From assembly GCF_041260155.1 (NCBI RefSeq), contig NC_091932.1, forward strand, positions 4,921,501 to 4,985,500: 64,000 nucleotides of DNA, in the 5' to 3' direction. Of the stretch, positions 23,736 to 41,100 are shown piece after piece. The stretch's first letter is position 1; the number at the start of each line of letters is the position of its first letter. Made by a program: the position numbers and the translations under genes. The notes beneath the pieces were generated by a model. The model did no database searches. It was not told the origin of the DNA and saw only the letters and a program-made list of their open reading frames with translations. This stretch comes from Ptychodera flava. Lineage: Eukaryota > Hemichordata > Enteropneusta > Ptychoderidae.

Positions 23736-26700
23736 ATGCGTGGCTCTTACCGCTGGGTAGTCGTGTTAGGGTCACATCTCTGTTGTCTGTTTGTCTTCGG
23801 ATGGTATCAAGCTGTAGGTCCTCTATTCGTCGCAGTTCAGCATTATTTTAAAGAAACCTCAACACGGACGTCATGGATACTTGCCATTTTTGTATCTTTG
23901 CAGATGAGTATCGGTAAGAAATCCTTCGTAAATCACAAAACTAGGTCATGTGATGAATCATGACTTGTAAAGACTGCTGGCTGTTATGTTTGTTAAATTG
24001 TAATTTATGTCAGCTACTGTCATCAAAGTTGTCTTCACGATGGTTATAGTGACGCATATTTATGTCATGCCTTTATTGACTGCTAAAATTATACGTAGTT
24101 GTTTACCAATGATGTCGATAGCCTGCCAGCTATTATTCACAGCATATGACCTTATCGTCTGTTGTGTCACCGTATTCTATTTTATCTCTGACCTGACATT
24201 CTGTATGTGTAAAAGACCAGCTGGCACACTAATGTGCGTGTAAAACCAGATGATTTTTTGGATAGTGTTAATACACAACTCTCAACATAACCTATCATTA
24301 TCGTCGAAGTGAAAGAGGTTGAAGCATTCATTCGTATAAGTAGCTGTCTGTTTTGATTGATGAGTTCGTAGACACATGAAGAGGATTTTCAAAAGTAACT
24401 TTTGCAGAGACTTGATTACCTAAATAGTATCAGACGTCGTTAAAAACTGCAAAGAATGAGATATAATAGAGGCAATGTACGAATAAGGTAAGTTGTAAAG
24501 AATGAAAATCCTCGGGAAATTAATAGTAAGCAATTCTTGACGATACTAATCAAACTTTTCTTTGAAAAGTGGATCATATTGAGACAGTTCAAGTTTTCTG
24601 ATTTATCACACAGGTCCAGTATCCAATGTCTGCGTTAAGAAATTCGGATTTCGAGTGACTGTGATGATCGGCACTGTTATGTCATCCATTGGTTTCTTCA
24701 TCAGTGCATTTGCCACAAGAATTGAATTCTTGTACTTTAGTATTGGAATTCTTGTGGGTGAGTAGCAGAATTTGTAACAAAAATCGGTAAATAAAAAGAG
24801 TTTCCGAAGATTCAAATTCTGTACTTAGCTATCAGAGTTCTTGTATTATGTACGTTACATGAGCATAGAAATCAATCCTTGCAATGTAACTAGGGAAATC
24901 TTTATGCACATAATTTCCCACGAGAGTCGAATAGGGGAAGGACATAAAATTTCTCATCGTTTGCCCTTTTCTACATTTTGTGCTAAGCTTCATGAAACAA
25001 CGTGTGGCAGAAGACATACCAGTGAATAAGTCAGAAATACGAAAGGTTAGCAGGAGGGTAATGAATTTAACGACTGGCAAAAGATATTTCGGCCTCTCCT
25101 GCATACGCGCCGACCCAAACGACAATTTTCATGTTAAGTTTGTCAATGTTCCTCGCTAACTCTATATTTGAGTTGTTTTAAAGTTTTCTGTTGACATGTT
25201 TATCAGTGTGCGGCTAGCATCTCGTAAAAACAGTGCAAGTCCAGAGCATGCTATACCAAAGACAGCTGAGTTATCATCATCAGATACAGTAGACTCATAT
25301 TTAGAATATTTTCTGGAACAATGTCGTGTTTACTGCGATCTTGACAATCTTCTTTCCAATTTTCCGACAGGAATAGGATACGGATTGATAGTCCCTCCAC
25401 ATTTGGGGATAATAGCTCTTTATTTCAAGAAAAGGTTCCCACTAGCTAATTCACTTGTATTGACTGGTTCAGGAATTGGTACTTTTGTTTTTCCGCCATT
25501 AATGCAATATCTGATCGACAGCTATGGATGGAGAGGCGCTGTTATTATATTTTCTGGTATAAATGCACACATGGGGATCTCGGCTGCTTTGTATCGAACT
25601 CCAGCAAGACTAGAAACAAGCCATGACGTCAAGAAAGAAAATGAGTCAGAAGTTCAAAATTCGAACATTTGTAGAGATCACTGCGAAATATGGGACTTTT
25701 CTCTCCTCAGGAGAAACCCTCTCTTTGTTGCATTTTTGTTTGCGAATTTACTTGGCATCGGCGTCGGATATCCAGCCTTACCGGCCCATTTATTTGCACG
25801 TGCTGAAACAAAGAACCTCGGAAGCCAAGACGAACTTGCATTGATCATTTCATTTTTTGGTGTATCTGCTTTAATCGGTAGATGGACACCACCTTTGCTT
25901 ATGAACATTTCAACAAAACACTGCACTAGTATCACGTGGTTTGGCCTTGCTGTGCTTTTGGCGGGAATTGTCAGCTTGCTCAGTTCCTTAGCAACCACAT
26001 ATGCAAGTTACACAACTTGTGCATGCTCAATAGGTTTTCTAAGTGGCATATTCTTCACAGTGTCGAGCCTTGTAATGACAGACATCGTAGGACATCAGAA
26101 TTTTACAGCTGCAGTCGGATTTACGGCATTGGCTATATCTATTGGTGGAATTATAGGTCCGCCGATAGCAGGTAAGAGAAACACCAGTATTTCTTTTAGT
26201 ACCAGAAAACCCTAACATTGTAACAACATCACAATAAATGCTGTATGATATGGCAAGCCAAGTGTTGCAAAATTCGTGAAAACTATTTTTATGTTCATAA
26301 AAAACATTTTTGCGTTCATGAATTTCATGTTTATGTTCATGGAAACCAATTTTGTGTTCCTGAATTTTATGTTTATGTTCATCAAAACCATTTTTATGTT
26401 CATGAAAACTATTTTTGTGTTCATAAAAAAAAACATTTTTGTTTTCAGGAATTCCATGTTTATGTTCATGAAAACCATTTTTGTGTTCATGAAAGCTATT
26501 TTTTGTGTTCATGAATTCTATGTTTATGTTCATGAAAACCGATTTCGTGTTCATGAATTTTATGTTTATGTTCATCAAAACCATTTTTGTGTTCATAAAG
26601 CAATTTTTGTGTTCATGAAATCCACGTTTATGTTAAAAACCATTTTTATGTTCATAAAAACTATTTTTGTGTTCATAAAAACAATTTTTATGTTTATGAA

Positions 26701-28453
26701 AACAATTTTGTGTTCATGAAAGCTATTTTTGTGTTCACGAATTTATGTTTATGTTCATAAAAACCAAAAACCATTTTCATGTTCATAAAAACTTTTTTGA
26801 TTATGAAAATCATTTTTGTGTTCATAAAAAAAACATTTTTATGTTCATTAAAACCATTTTCGTGTTCATGGAAACCTTGTAGTAGTATGTCTGGAATAGT
26901 GGCATGTTTTCTGCTAATGTGCCGAAGGATTACGGGGAAAGACGTCGACTAAACTTTGCCACAAGGAAAGCAAGTGTACTTTACCCTGGCTAGAAATAAA
27001 TGATCGTCCATTACTGTTATTTTGCCTCGCGTAAACATAACCTCAGGCTATAATCTCCGCGGTCTCTTGGTGATACGAGACTACCACAGCAAAACGGGAC
27101 GAACAAACCTGGCAGCCGGGCAATCAGCGACCTGTGCTTGCAGATATATAAAACTATACACCGGGCAAATCGTTTGAAATCACGTAACGGAGTAATTACC
27201 AGTCCGTAACTAACACGCGGTTTCTCCTCGGAATAAACACCAGAAATAGCACAGTACGACAAAGGGAGGTTTTGTTTAATATAGAAATAACGGGCGACGC
27301 GCTGACCATTAACGTTTATTTGTGGGCAAGGGCGAGAGGAAAGCCAAAAATTAACGGGCGAGGCTTGCCGAGCCAGTTAATTGGCTTTCCTCGAGCCCTC
27401 GCCCACAAATAAACGTTAACGGTCAGAGCGGAGTCTGTTATTTCCATTATATTATCAGCGAACCCAAGAAACTTTTCCGTGATTAAAAGAGAAATTTGCA
27501 TTATGAAAAGGGAAATTTGGGGCAGAATGTTTATTTCACCAAACAAGACACTTCAGTATTAAGCAGAGCATTACAGGCCTGGCATCTGCTGAAGTTAAAT
27601 GTACACAGAACCACGTACACTGATTCTGAAAATATAAATTGGCTAGACCTTGTTAAAATCACATGCAGAAAATTGACATTAGATTCCGGCCGGGGGAGGG
27701 GTTTTACTCCAAATATATTGTCATGGGGAGCCAACCGAGTTTGAAATATTCCGAAAAGTCCGTCAACAAAACCCTCACAATGGGTTACGTATACATGAAT
27801 AGATCATGCATTGGGTAGATGTTTCAGGCCACTTACCCTGATGATATTGCACGGTAAAGCATTTTGTATGTCATCCGCTCATGTGTTGAGGATTTTCGTA
27901 TGAAAAGTCTAGCTAGGTCTGAGGCATGAAAAATTGATCCATTTCGGCAGCACATACTCATACACCTTTCTATATTAGTAGTCGGGAGTAGGATGAGAAT
28001 GCAGGGCTTTTCTAAAATGTACATTTGAACAAAATCAGGTTGTCCGAAACAAACTGCCTCTTCTTCCAGGGAAGGTAATCGTTATGTTTGCGTACACATA
28101 TTGTTCACAATCAAGTGCTCATCTATACACAAATATATGCAGCAGGTCAAAGGAGGTATCTATTTCAAGACAAAAATGTTCATTAACGACTTCATAGTGA
28201 GTATTCGAATCACAAGTACTTTATGTTTGATTAATTGTTTATAATAATGATTCCAGTTCTTAGGTATCGACGTCATTAACCAGGTTTTCTCAATGACAGT
28301 ATTCTTTATAATTTTAAAGGTTACATATATGATGTTACCGGGGACTACAACAATTCGTTTTATTTCTATGGTGCTTTCCTGATTTTGGGTGGACTTACCG
28401 CGTTGGTACCGGAGCCATACCTTGCAAGGAGGGAAGAATTCGTCTTCCGATGA
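23736..28453 (+). CDS. SLC16-like (monocarboxylate transporter family) copy A
   Basis: Four exons: 23736-23913, 24614-24757, 25371-26171, 28320-28453, all junctions phase 1 with GT-AG (418 aa). Exon 1 gives the first membrane helix (YRWVVVLGSHLCCLFVFGWY) in place of the family's D/E-G-x-W-x-W signature, whose acidic residue is absent here. Exon 3 holds the second signature, YFKKRFPLANSLVLTGSGIG, then a short TM6-7 loop (about 45 residues) and helices 7-11, including LIGRW with the conserved TM8 arginine position. Exon 4 has GYIYDVTGDYNNSFYFYGAF, helix 12. Known of the family: 12-helix plasma-membrane transport of monocarboxylates or related solutes; substrate unknown. Oddity: relative to copy B an extra G near 28430-28433 shifts the frame, so the tail ends EEFVFR and loses about 45 residues still readable downstream in another frame (YINTATQTG). 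A poly(A)-like AATAAA is at 28829. Intron 3 holds a minisatellite and family-X copy 3. Confidence 0.85.
26277..26878. repeat. AT-rich minisatellite in intron 3 of copy A
   Basis: About 600 bp of irregular units of roughly 20-24 bp built from TTTATGTTCATGAAAACCAT and variants (TTTGTGTTCATAAAAAC). Because the unit lacks stops in several frames, it makes long spurious open frames on both strands (MFMFIKTIF-type on +, NTKMVFMNIN-type on -). Confidence 0.85.
27272..27500. mobile_element. Repeat family X, copy 3 (opposite orientation, partial)
   Basis: Contains the terminal hairpin of family X complete on both arms (GACCATTAACGTTTATTTG / CAAATAAACGTTAACGGTC around GAGAGGAAAGCC / GGCTTTCCTC), bounded by ATAGAAATAAC and GTTATTTCCATTAT. 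It continues a short way into the body of the element in reverse orientation compared with copies 1 and 2. Confidence 0.6.
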
Positions 28454-29429
28454 ACATGTCGATGCGATACAAGCAGTATTGACGTCGATGCTGAAGGATA
28501 CCCGACATGTTATATTAACACTGCCACACAGACTGGCTCAGTCATAACAGATGAAATATGACATTCTATATTGTTGGGTTTTTTTTCAAGTGCGACAAAG
28601 ATGACGTTTGGCGCCTGGACCAATCACGCGGTGAAGAGTGCCTCAGTCACTTCGAATTATTTCAACTCAAATATTTCAATATGGGTTAAGAAGAAGAAGA
28701 AGATGGATACTGTTTTATTCTTTGAAAAAAGTAATATTTCCTGTCTAATCGAATTTATTAAATGCCAAACACTGGGAACAGGTACGTAATGCATAAGTAC
28801 ATTTTAGCAAAGTCTCCTACAAGGCAGTAATAAACTATAATTATGGAACTTTCTTGACATATTTCATACAGCAAATTCATACGTTTTCAATAGTTTCTGA
28901 ATCTTCTTTTAATTGATCGTTATCGGTTCATACACTGAGAAAGTCATTATAAGCTTAACTAATAAAGGTAAAACCTTGTTTATACCTCTTTAGTTCAAAT
29001 GATATCTTTACTTGGTGCTCCTCGAGCCCTATCACAGCCCAGAGTGCAAGAAAGGAGGTAACATAACTTCACTCTGTAGACCAAAATGGGCTAGAATGCG
29101 GTTAGTCGGACAATGCGAAATGCATCAGTTTTACCGGTCTGGTAAAATATTTATCTTTCTATGATTTTTAGAGAGTTTTGTACTATTCACCAAGATTTAC
29201 TGGCATTCCGAGACATCGACACACCTTTCCTGTCGGTATTTTCCAAGATATGATTTAATCAGATATGGTCATTGCCAATTTAGTACGATCCGATTATGCT
29301 TGAAGGACTTGGAAGAGATTTATATTTGCTGGCTGCACTTAGACTTGCTCAAAGTCTGTAAAAACAGTGTAATCGAAGGAATAAACTTCCCCCAGATTGT
29401 CGTGTTACAAGCAAGCTGTTTCGTAGATT

Positions 29430-29720
29430 ATTTGTTGACTGTTTATTTATTTATTTACACTTTTAATGAGCGTCCGAGTTACTCAAATGAGTAATTTTCA
29501 CCGGGGCTCGATAATTTACAAGTCACAAAACTGGCAAAAATAAATGAATAAGATTACAGCGGAATGTTCTTTGTTATATATTCTTTCAGAAGCACCTTGA
29601 AATTTCCAATAGTCGAAGCTAATCTAATATCATTTGTCAGTGAATTCCATAATTTAGTTGCACGATAATGAAAACTCCGTTGTCCAATATTCAAAGCAGA
29701 TTTCGGAATATAACAATCCT
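29430..29720 (-). mobile_element. LINE ORF2 C-terminal fragment
   Basis: Minus-strand translation reads SALNIGQRSFHYRATKLWNS followed by LTNDIRLASTIGNFKVLLKE, the familiar C-terminal motif of CR1/Jockey-type LINE proteins. The fragment is absent at the matching place downstream of copy B (about 36590-36710), so it inserted in unit A after the duplication, or was lost from B. Confidence 0.7.
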
Positions 29721-30115
29721 GTCGAGAAACCGAGACTGTGATGGCTCACTGTTAGACAAGCCAGCAACTGCTGCCGAGAAAAGCCAAGCGACTGGGGCCA
29801 GTCTAGCCTACGTCATAAGGATAGATAGAAAAAACATCATTGATTCAAGCAGCGTTTTCTTGGCTAAGAAGCAAATTTCAAAAAAAGACCTATACTTATG
29901 ATATTGCAGTTTTCAGAATTTGCAGTTTTACAAGATATATTTTAGGATAGAAACAAGAACCCAAGAAGTCCTTTTCACTTTCCATTATATTGCTATAAAG
30001 ACGCAGAATTTGATGAAGTTGTTTAGATCATTTATTGCGATAGAAGTTGTATGAATATACCTATGGTATATATATTTCATTCACTTGTCTCCGACGATGC
30101 AATAGAGACAGGTTA

Positions 30116-31202
30116 CAGCACGGGGGCACATGACAGGCGATTAAAATATGAGAAAGAATAAAAATACTGCTACTTAACCTTGTTTTGTGTACGAGCCTTT
30201 TTGTCCTTGTTCTCTTCTTTCTTGCCCAATGTGTCCTCGCTTAGTGTATTGAGTCCTTCAGGTTCAGTGTTAGCATAATGTATGCTCGTTGGTCCGATTA
30301 TGCGAGTACGAGCTCTTGGTTTGGGCGTCATGTGCTGTGACATGTTGGTCGAAGTTGAAAGGTGTGTTGCCATATATTTATGGCGAGAACACTAAACCAT
30401 TGGCTATCTGGCTGTTCTGGTAATGAAAACGATGACCGACATCCTTTCCCGCATATCACTGTGATTACCACCAGTTTGTCGCAAGGATTTTAAAGTTTTT
30501 TAAACCAAGTATGACATTTTACCATTCTGTTAATGTGTTGAAAGTTTGAAATTAAACCACGAAGGTCATGCCCGATATTTTTATTCTCGTTATGTGTATA
30601 ATTGACTATGATAATGATATATTTAGTTGTGAGTGATAGAATTTGCTTCTAAAAAGGTATACTCTTGAAAGGTCACTGAAAGGTGCACAAGACTGAGGAT
30701 GTCTTATGTCGCTTCTCGGTATAGATACTGAACGCAGGGCAAACCAGGAATGGTTTACTTTAACCACCAAGAACCGATCGTCATAAATTCGATTTAACAA
30801 ACTTTATTTATGTTCATAATTTAAAGTTATTTCACATTAAACCTACCCCACACATTTTTCTGTCAAGTTGGCAAGTAAATCGGTTGTCATTCTGTGTAAC
30901 ATTGAAAAAATCGCGATCGATTGCCAATCCTATCATTTATGATACCACCCGAAATTATTGCGTACTTCATTATGATAAATACTCTAGATGATGCGCATTG
31001 ACCACGACTAGGCCTATACAGTCATCGTTTGAGCCCATTGCTTCAGTTTATTCGCCCTGAATAAACAGATATTGCGTGATTGCGCCACAGATTGCGTGGA
31101 ATACCATAGGTCGTCTCTTCGTGTTGAACGCAAGGTCTTAGCGTGTGCCAAACAGAAATCAGTGCATGTCCAACAATAAAATTCAAAAGTCAAATGACAA
31201 GC
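30116..31202. other. Spacer between duplication units A and B
   Basis: No homologue elsewhere in the window. One minus-strand frame (30170-30373, starting MATHLSTSTNMS, hydrophilic, Lys/Asp-rich end) has no recognisable domain and no convincing partner exon, so I do not call it a gene. Confidence 0.4.
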
Positions 31203-31638
31203 GCTGCTATACTGTTCATTGGACTTCATGGTTCGTTGAAAGGAGTTGTAACCTCTTGAATACGCTTATGATACGACTTTAAGGTCATGAATGATTATCC
31301 AAAATCACTTATATTTGCTGATTTTGACGATTATTCCGCAATTTTGTGAAATGCTGAAGATTTTGGTATGTTTAAGTCTTGATGTAACGTGATCATATTC
31401 TCGTTTGAAACATTATGCATAGGGATTATTTTCTACCAGCGAGTAGGGTTACAGCGATAGGAGGCTGATTTTGTCAAACGCGTTTTGTCGATAGATATCT
31501 TACATACGTTCTGACCGAAACACCGAGCTGAAGTTTTGTTTACAACAAGTATTGATTCAGCTATAGCATTATAGGATTGGAAAGCTGGCACACCAGTGGT
31601 GGGGTCTATCTATTGGTGAAAACACTGAAATTAACGAC

Positions 31639-35218
<3,580 letters not shown>

Positions 35219-35638
35219 GATGTTGATACGATACAAGCAGTTTTTGACGTCGATGCTGAAGGATACCCGACATGGTATATTAACGCTGCCACACAGACTG
35301 GCGAAGTCATAACAAAGAAAGATGACATTCTGTGTGATTGAGTTTTATTTCAAGTGCGACAAATGACGTTCGCGCTGTTCATTAACTGACCTTGACCAAT
35401 AAGGAGATGAAGAGTACCTAAATCACTTCCGATTATTTCCACTCAAATATCTTAATATGGGTAAAGAAAAAGTTAAATACTGTTTTACAGTTTGAAAAAA
35501 GTATTATTTCTTTTCTAATCGATTTAATGAATTTCAAACTCAGGAAACAGGTAATAAGGTATAAGCACATTTTAGTCAAATCTCCCACTAGCCTGTAATA
35601 AACTATAATTATGGTACTTTCTTGACATATTTCAGACT

Positions 35639-35851
35639 AACACGATCGGAACTAATTTGGGATAATTGGATGGTGAAGTAATGCCGATTTAATCTACAAA
35701 TGTAATCTCATCTGCTTTTCTTTGTACATTACACACTTGTTTCCATGAGTAATATGTATTATTGCAACATTCAGCTATCTTGCACGGAACACTTTTGAGA
35801 AATTTAAACAATATGAAAATTCAATCATCCCAAATTAGTTTCAATCGTGTT
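35639..35851. mobile_element. MITE family M, copy 1 (TA insertion site)
   Basis: Ends ACACGATCGGAACTAATTTG and CAAATTAGTTTCAATCGTGT form imperfect TIRs of about 30 bp. The matching position in unit A (28860-28880, ATTTCATACAGCAAAT) has no insert, and the filled site here is TA..TA, as for Tc1/mariner-type elements. A relative lies at 39343-39500. Confidence 0.65.
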
Positions 35852-37035
35852 TACAGCAAATCTATATCTTAATCAATAGTTTCTGAATCTTCTTTTGATT
35901 TGTCATTATCGGTTTATACATTGAGAAAGTCATTAATAACTAAGAAACATAAAACCTTGTTTACACCTTTTTAATTTTAATGATATCTTTACTGGATGCT
36001 TCTACAAACAGTATAATTTAAGTCAAGTGGCAGAATTTTAGTCTTCCTGGAGCCCTATCAGTGCCTAGGGTGCGAGAAAGTAGGTTTGATAACTTCACTC
36101 TGTGGAACAAGATGGGCCAGAATGCGATTAGTCGGTCAATGCGGAACGCACCAGTTTTACCGGTCTAGTAGGAACTTCGTTTTTCTATGATATTTTAGGG
36201 GGATTTGTATTCAACACGAGTAACCGGTATTCCGAGATAGTAGGTAGTATCAAGCAGTAGTTTAAGTCTTCTTGGAGCCCTATCACTCAATAGAGTTTGA
36301 GAAAGTAGGCTTGATAAAATTCGCTCTGTGGATCAAGATGGGCTATAAGTGTTGTTCAATACGGAACCGGTCTAGTAATGACTTTGTCTTTCTACGATTT
36401 TTAGTTTTGTACTATTGAACCCGAATTGCTGGCATTGCTAACAGACTTTTCTGCAAGTATTTTCCACGACATGATGTCATCAGCTATGCTCATTGCAAGT
36501 TTATTACGATCCGATTATGCTTGAAGGACTTGGAAGAGGTTTACACTGCCTGCGCCTAGACTTGCTCCAAGTCTGTTGGCATTTAACAGTAAAAAACACA
36601 GTAAATTGAAGGAGTAAACTTCAGCAGAGTCGCGTTAGTACGATGGCCGAGAGATAGAATGCTGCGTATATCGTTGGGTGAACGTGATAGTCCACCAGCC
36701 ATTAACTGCTGCCGGGAAAAGTCAAGCGACTGGGGGCCAGTCTAGCATACGTCATAAGGATAGATAGAAAAACAATATTGATCATCCAAGTAAAGTTTTC
36801 TTGGCAAGAAGCAAAGTTCAAAAAATCCCCAAATGAACAAAAAAAACCAAAACAAAACAAATGATATTGCAGTTTTTAGAATTTGCAGTTTTACAACCTA
36901 TATTTTGAGATAGGAACAAGCTGAGAACACATGACGTCCTTCTTCAATATCCATCATATCACGAAAAAACATTTGTCGTATTATGAAGTTGTTTAGTTGA
37001 TTTATCGCGATAGAAGTATCGTGTATATACCTGTG

Positions 37036-37146
<111 letters not shown>

Positions 37147-37189
37147 CATTTACTTATCTCGGACGATGCGTAGAGACAGGTTATAGTAT

Positions 37190-38151
37190 GTTGATAGAAT
37201 GAGCAGTTCATGTATTCTAGAGCCGTATGAACGTCTTCTTGCGGTAGGCCGTGGTCAAATTTTTTACGTACGGGAGCTTTATTTCTGAAAGGTTAGGGAC
37301 CAACTTATGTTATAAAGAGAATCACTTGCAATAAAGGATATTTACAATTACTTAGATCACCTTTTATGTAACGTTCTGCCCTTTACAGGTAGAAAAGATA
37401 AAAACGAGGTGTTGGTAATCAAATCAGAAATGAGTTCGATGCTACCTTTTTTACTACATCAGAGAAATCTCATTTCCGATAATGGAACGGAAGTAAATCT
37501 TCACATTGCAGCATATTATCATGATGACATTTGATAAAATTCGGAGCAATTCATGCTAAAGAAACGTCTCTTTTAGAAGATAATTTATTTAGTTTTTGCA
37601 TGCCTTGACTATTCAAAACAAAATATGTCATGCCAGTATATTGATGGTGTAAATACAGCGATCTGATTGGTCGAGACGTGAAAAGAACCGTGGTATATTG
37701 GCGATATACCACGCACGGCACACGCGGGAGCTCTCGGCTTCAGCAAACTCCTTTTTTGACGTTCCATATCTGAATTTCAATATACTGTTATGATATAATA
37801 GCCATAAATCACACCCAGCGACGGTGTACCACTCAATATATGCACTCGCTATCGTTCGCGCATATGTCGTGGACTGATCAAAATGTCGTGGTATACCATC
37901 GCTGGGTGTGCTTTATTGCTTAAATAAACACTTCGGTGTTGTGTACACTGATTCATGACCGGCGAATGGTATACACATGCAAAACACTCCATTGTTGTGG
38001 CATTCCCATAGAGCGTTATTTTCTTTACGCAAAGGTCAGGTCGGTCACGGTGACCTCAAAACAAAGCAGACTACGCACAGTACTGTTCAAAAGGTGAAAG
38101 TGAGTAGATAGGAGGTAGTCAAGGAAGTTGTACTTTGTGTCGTCGAGAAGA
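37190..38151. other. Upstream of the SRCR-WSC receptor, no gene seen
   Basis: Contains a probable palindromic repeat at about 37655-37925 (CGTGGTATATTGG..ATATACCACG and CGTGGTATACCATCGCTGGG against CCCAGCGACGGTGTACCAC), otherwise nothing recognisable. The receptor promoter presumably lies in the last few hundred bases. Confidence 0.4.
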
Positions 38152-41100
38152 ATGCGTCGATCCATTGTTGTTTACTCTATATTATTGGTATTTTCCACAT
38201 CAATCCTGTATGCATCCAGTCAGCAAGGTAAGTGGTAACATTTTTAGCTGAAAAGCAACTGATTCTGTTGAAATATTGATCTGAAAAAGGAGAGACACCT
38301 ACCAGGAAGTGAAATCGTTTTATTGTTTTGTTTCTATCTACAGTTCAATCTACGCAAAGATAGCATTCTTAAAATTCTAACCTACGTCATGATTGTGGAT
38401 GCATATTGACATGAATCGTTTCAGTGTTGTAAGTGTACCTGGCGTAGTTTATGTCGAAAAGCCGAATGCGTCGAATGCTTATCCGTTCACTATGGTGACA
38501 TGCACCGTTTCAAGTCAGTCTGCGACAAAAGTAACATACAAATATACAGAGGGAATCCACGGCTACATGTCATATCTAGTAGAGCTTTGATTAAGCATTG
38601 TAACAAGCTCGGTATTCGTATTTATCTTAAATACAAATTTTCTTCTAAACTAGTTATAATGTGAACGGTATCTAAATGTCATTGGCTACTAAGCTCAACC
38701 AAGTATTGTCTAAGGTTACAATCAAAGCAATGCCTATATTTTGCATTATCTTTCGTTATTCAAACTGCAATTGATCAAAGTCCCATATATTAGAACAGGC
38801 TACGTATACATGGCCAAGTTACACGAGCCTGATACCATTCCCTCACCTTGGGTATTGTGCAACTCAATTGATGCGTGGAGGACAAACAGCGCCCTCCGAA
38901 ACAGAAAATTCTCGAAGACAGGGTATTATATGAACCTGTTATACTTCGATCAATTCGTGCCAAGAGTACTTTCGGCCTTGCAATTTTCAACTAAATAACA
39001 ATAAACAGCACATCATCAGTTACGATGATACAAATAAAATAGCAAAGAGACAGTCCATAATCTAGGTATCATAGCTAAGATAAGTGTCTTTACAATATAT
39101 TTATAGGACCATGAGAAGAGTAGCGTGGACAGCACAAATAAAAGCTTTCATCTTTTATAGTATACGTTTCTTGCTCAACAAGATCGGATGTGGCGCAAGT
39201 CCACTAGATAATTTCCCATAGGCCACCACAGAAGCGTTTCGTGTGGGCAAGTCCATTTTGAAAATTTTGACTAAGTAATGAAATTGCGCCCTCTGTGTTG
39301 TTTTTGCCAAACCCCAGGCTTATTGCTATGATTTCCATACAACACGATTGGAACTATTTCGGGACAATTGGCTTGTGAAGTAATGACGGTTTTATGAGTA
39401 ATTTGTAATATTGCAACATTCAGCTACAGGACACCTAACACTTTTAGTAATTTGAACAATATGAAGAGCCAATTATCCAGAATTATTTCCGATCGTGTTA
39501 TAGGCCTTATAACTCCTTATATTACCACAGAATGCTACAGCCATTATTTACATCAATCCAGTGCATTTTGATTAAAACAGGCAATTATCTTTACAAAATA
39601 CTTCAAGTTAAAGTTCAAACCAAACGACATCCATACAAATATCAAAACTTACGCGTCCACACTATTTTTCACCCTAACTCCACAAGTAAATTTGTGGTCT
39701 TGTTCCATGTAATAGGACTTTTTATTTTATTTTTATTTTTTATTTTATTAATCTCGAACCAACAGATTGCCCCAATAACAGGTTCGACTGAAAATAAAAA
39801 TATAATACAAAAACGAAAAATATATAACAGTTACAACGTAAACAAACAGACAGGAGAATTCACATAAGAAATAACCAAAAAACAGCAACACAGCAAAAGA
39901 CACACAGAAAAACACCCAGATAAAAGTAATCATTCAGAAAAAAGGATCTTACATAATCCATGACGAAAATTACTTAAGTTATTAAAAATATCTAAATTTT
40001 GCTTGTTACAGATAGAATTAAAATATGTCTGAGATCGTGATAAAATGAGTGTTTCAAGATATTCGTACGTGCTGACACTGGTCTAAAAAGAACAGCACGA
40101 CGCAATGTAAAAGCAGGAACGTTAAAATGAATCTGTGCAAGGACATCTGGTACACTATAAACTGAGTGAAGGATTTTATAAAGAAAAAGAGTGTCTAAAA
40201 ATTTTCGCCTGTTCTCCAATGTGGGAAGGCGAAATTCATAACATAGGTTACTATACAGAGCCCTTGAGTAAGCCATCGATGAACGGAAACAAAGATACTT
40301 GATAAATTTTATTTGGACTCTTTCTAATTCACAAATGATTAATGACAGCATTCCCGGCTTTGACTTATTACAGTGATTCATATCCTGTATCTTTTCATAC
40401 AATATTTAGACAATTTTGGGACCAATCTGACGGGTGTAGCATGCTAGCAGGGTACGCTTACCCATTCCGGACACCTGGTACCACCACTAATTATCAGTGG
40501 TTCAGGATGGTCCTACTTAAATTTGTAAATCACAATTGTCCCATGGACCTGGTAATATATTACCTTGAATGGAAATGATTATTGGACCAGTTTAATGTCA
40601 TTTTCTTTATTAAATATAATTGATGAGGGGACCAGATGGTGTGAGCAGTATTCAACGTGGCTTCTGACGTAGGAGACATACAATGTTTTTAAAACTTTGA
40701 TGCTATTAAAATATTTACAAGAACGCTTGATAAATCCAAGCATTTTAAAAGCCTTTGAAACAACATGGCTAATGTGCATACTCCAGTTAAGTTTACTTAA
40801 TAAAAATACACCAAGGTCTTTTACAAAGTTGGTGCGAGTCAAGATAGTTTGCTTAGCACATCTGTAAGGAAATATTTTGACGTTTTTTTCAAAGTGAATG
40901 AAATACATGAACATTTTTTAACATTTAATGACAACTTCCATTTGCTCGTCCACTTCACAACCTGGTTGATATCTTGTTGTAGTTTGATGCAATCGGACAT
41001 ATCAGTAATGGCCATAAATAACTTGGAATCGTCAGCATACAAAGATAAATTTGCATGGTTCATGCATTCAGACATGTCATTGATATAAAGTACAAAGAGG

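Noticed and set aside
26039-26719. Long opposite-strand frames around 26.0-26.7 kb
   Set aside because: They arise from the intronic minisatellite and from the shadow strand of transporter exon 3.
30170-30373. Hydrophilic minus-strand frame (MATHLSTSTNMS)
   Set aside because: No domain, no homologue in the window, no convincing splice partner; could be chance.
38393-38590. Open frame in receptor intron 1 (VVSVPGVVYVEKPNASNAYP)
   Set aside because: The nearest TTTCAG acceptor gives the wrong phase after the signal-peptide exon, no domain is recognisable, and skipping it keeps the gene in frame.
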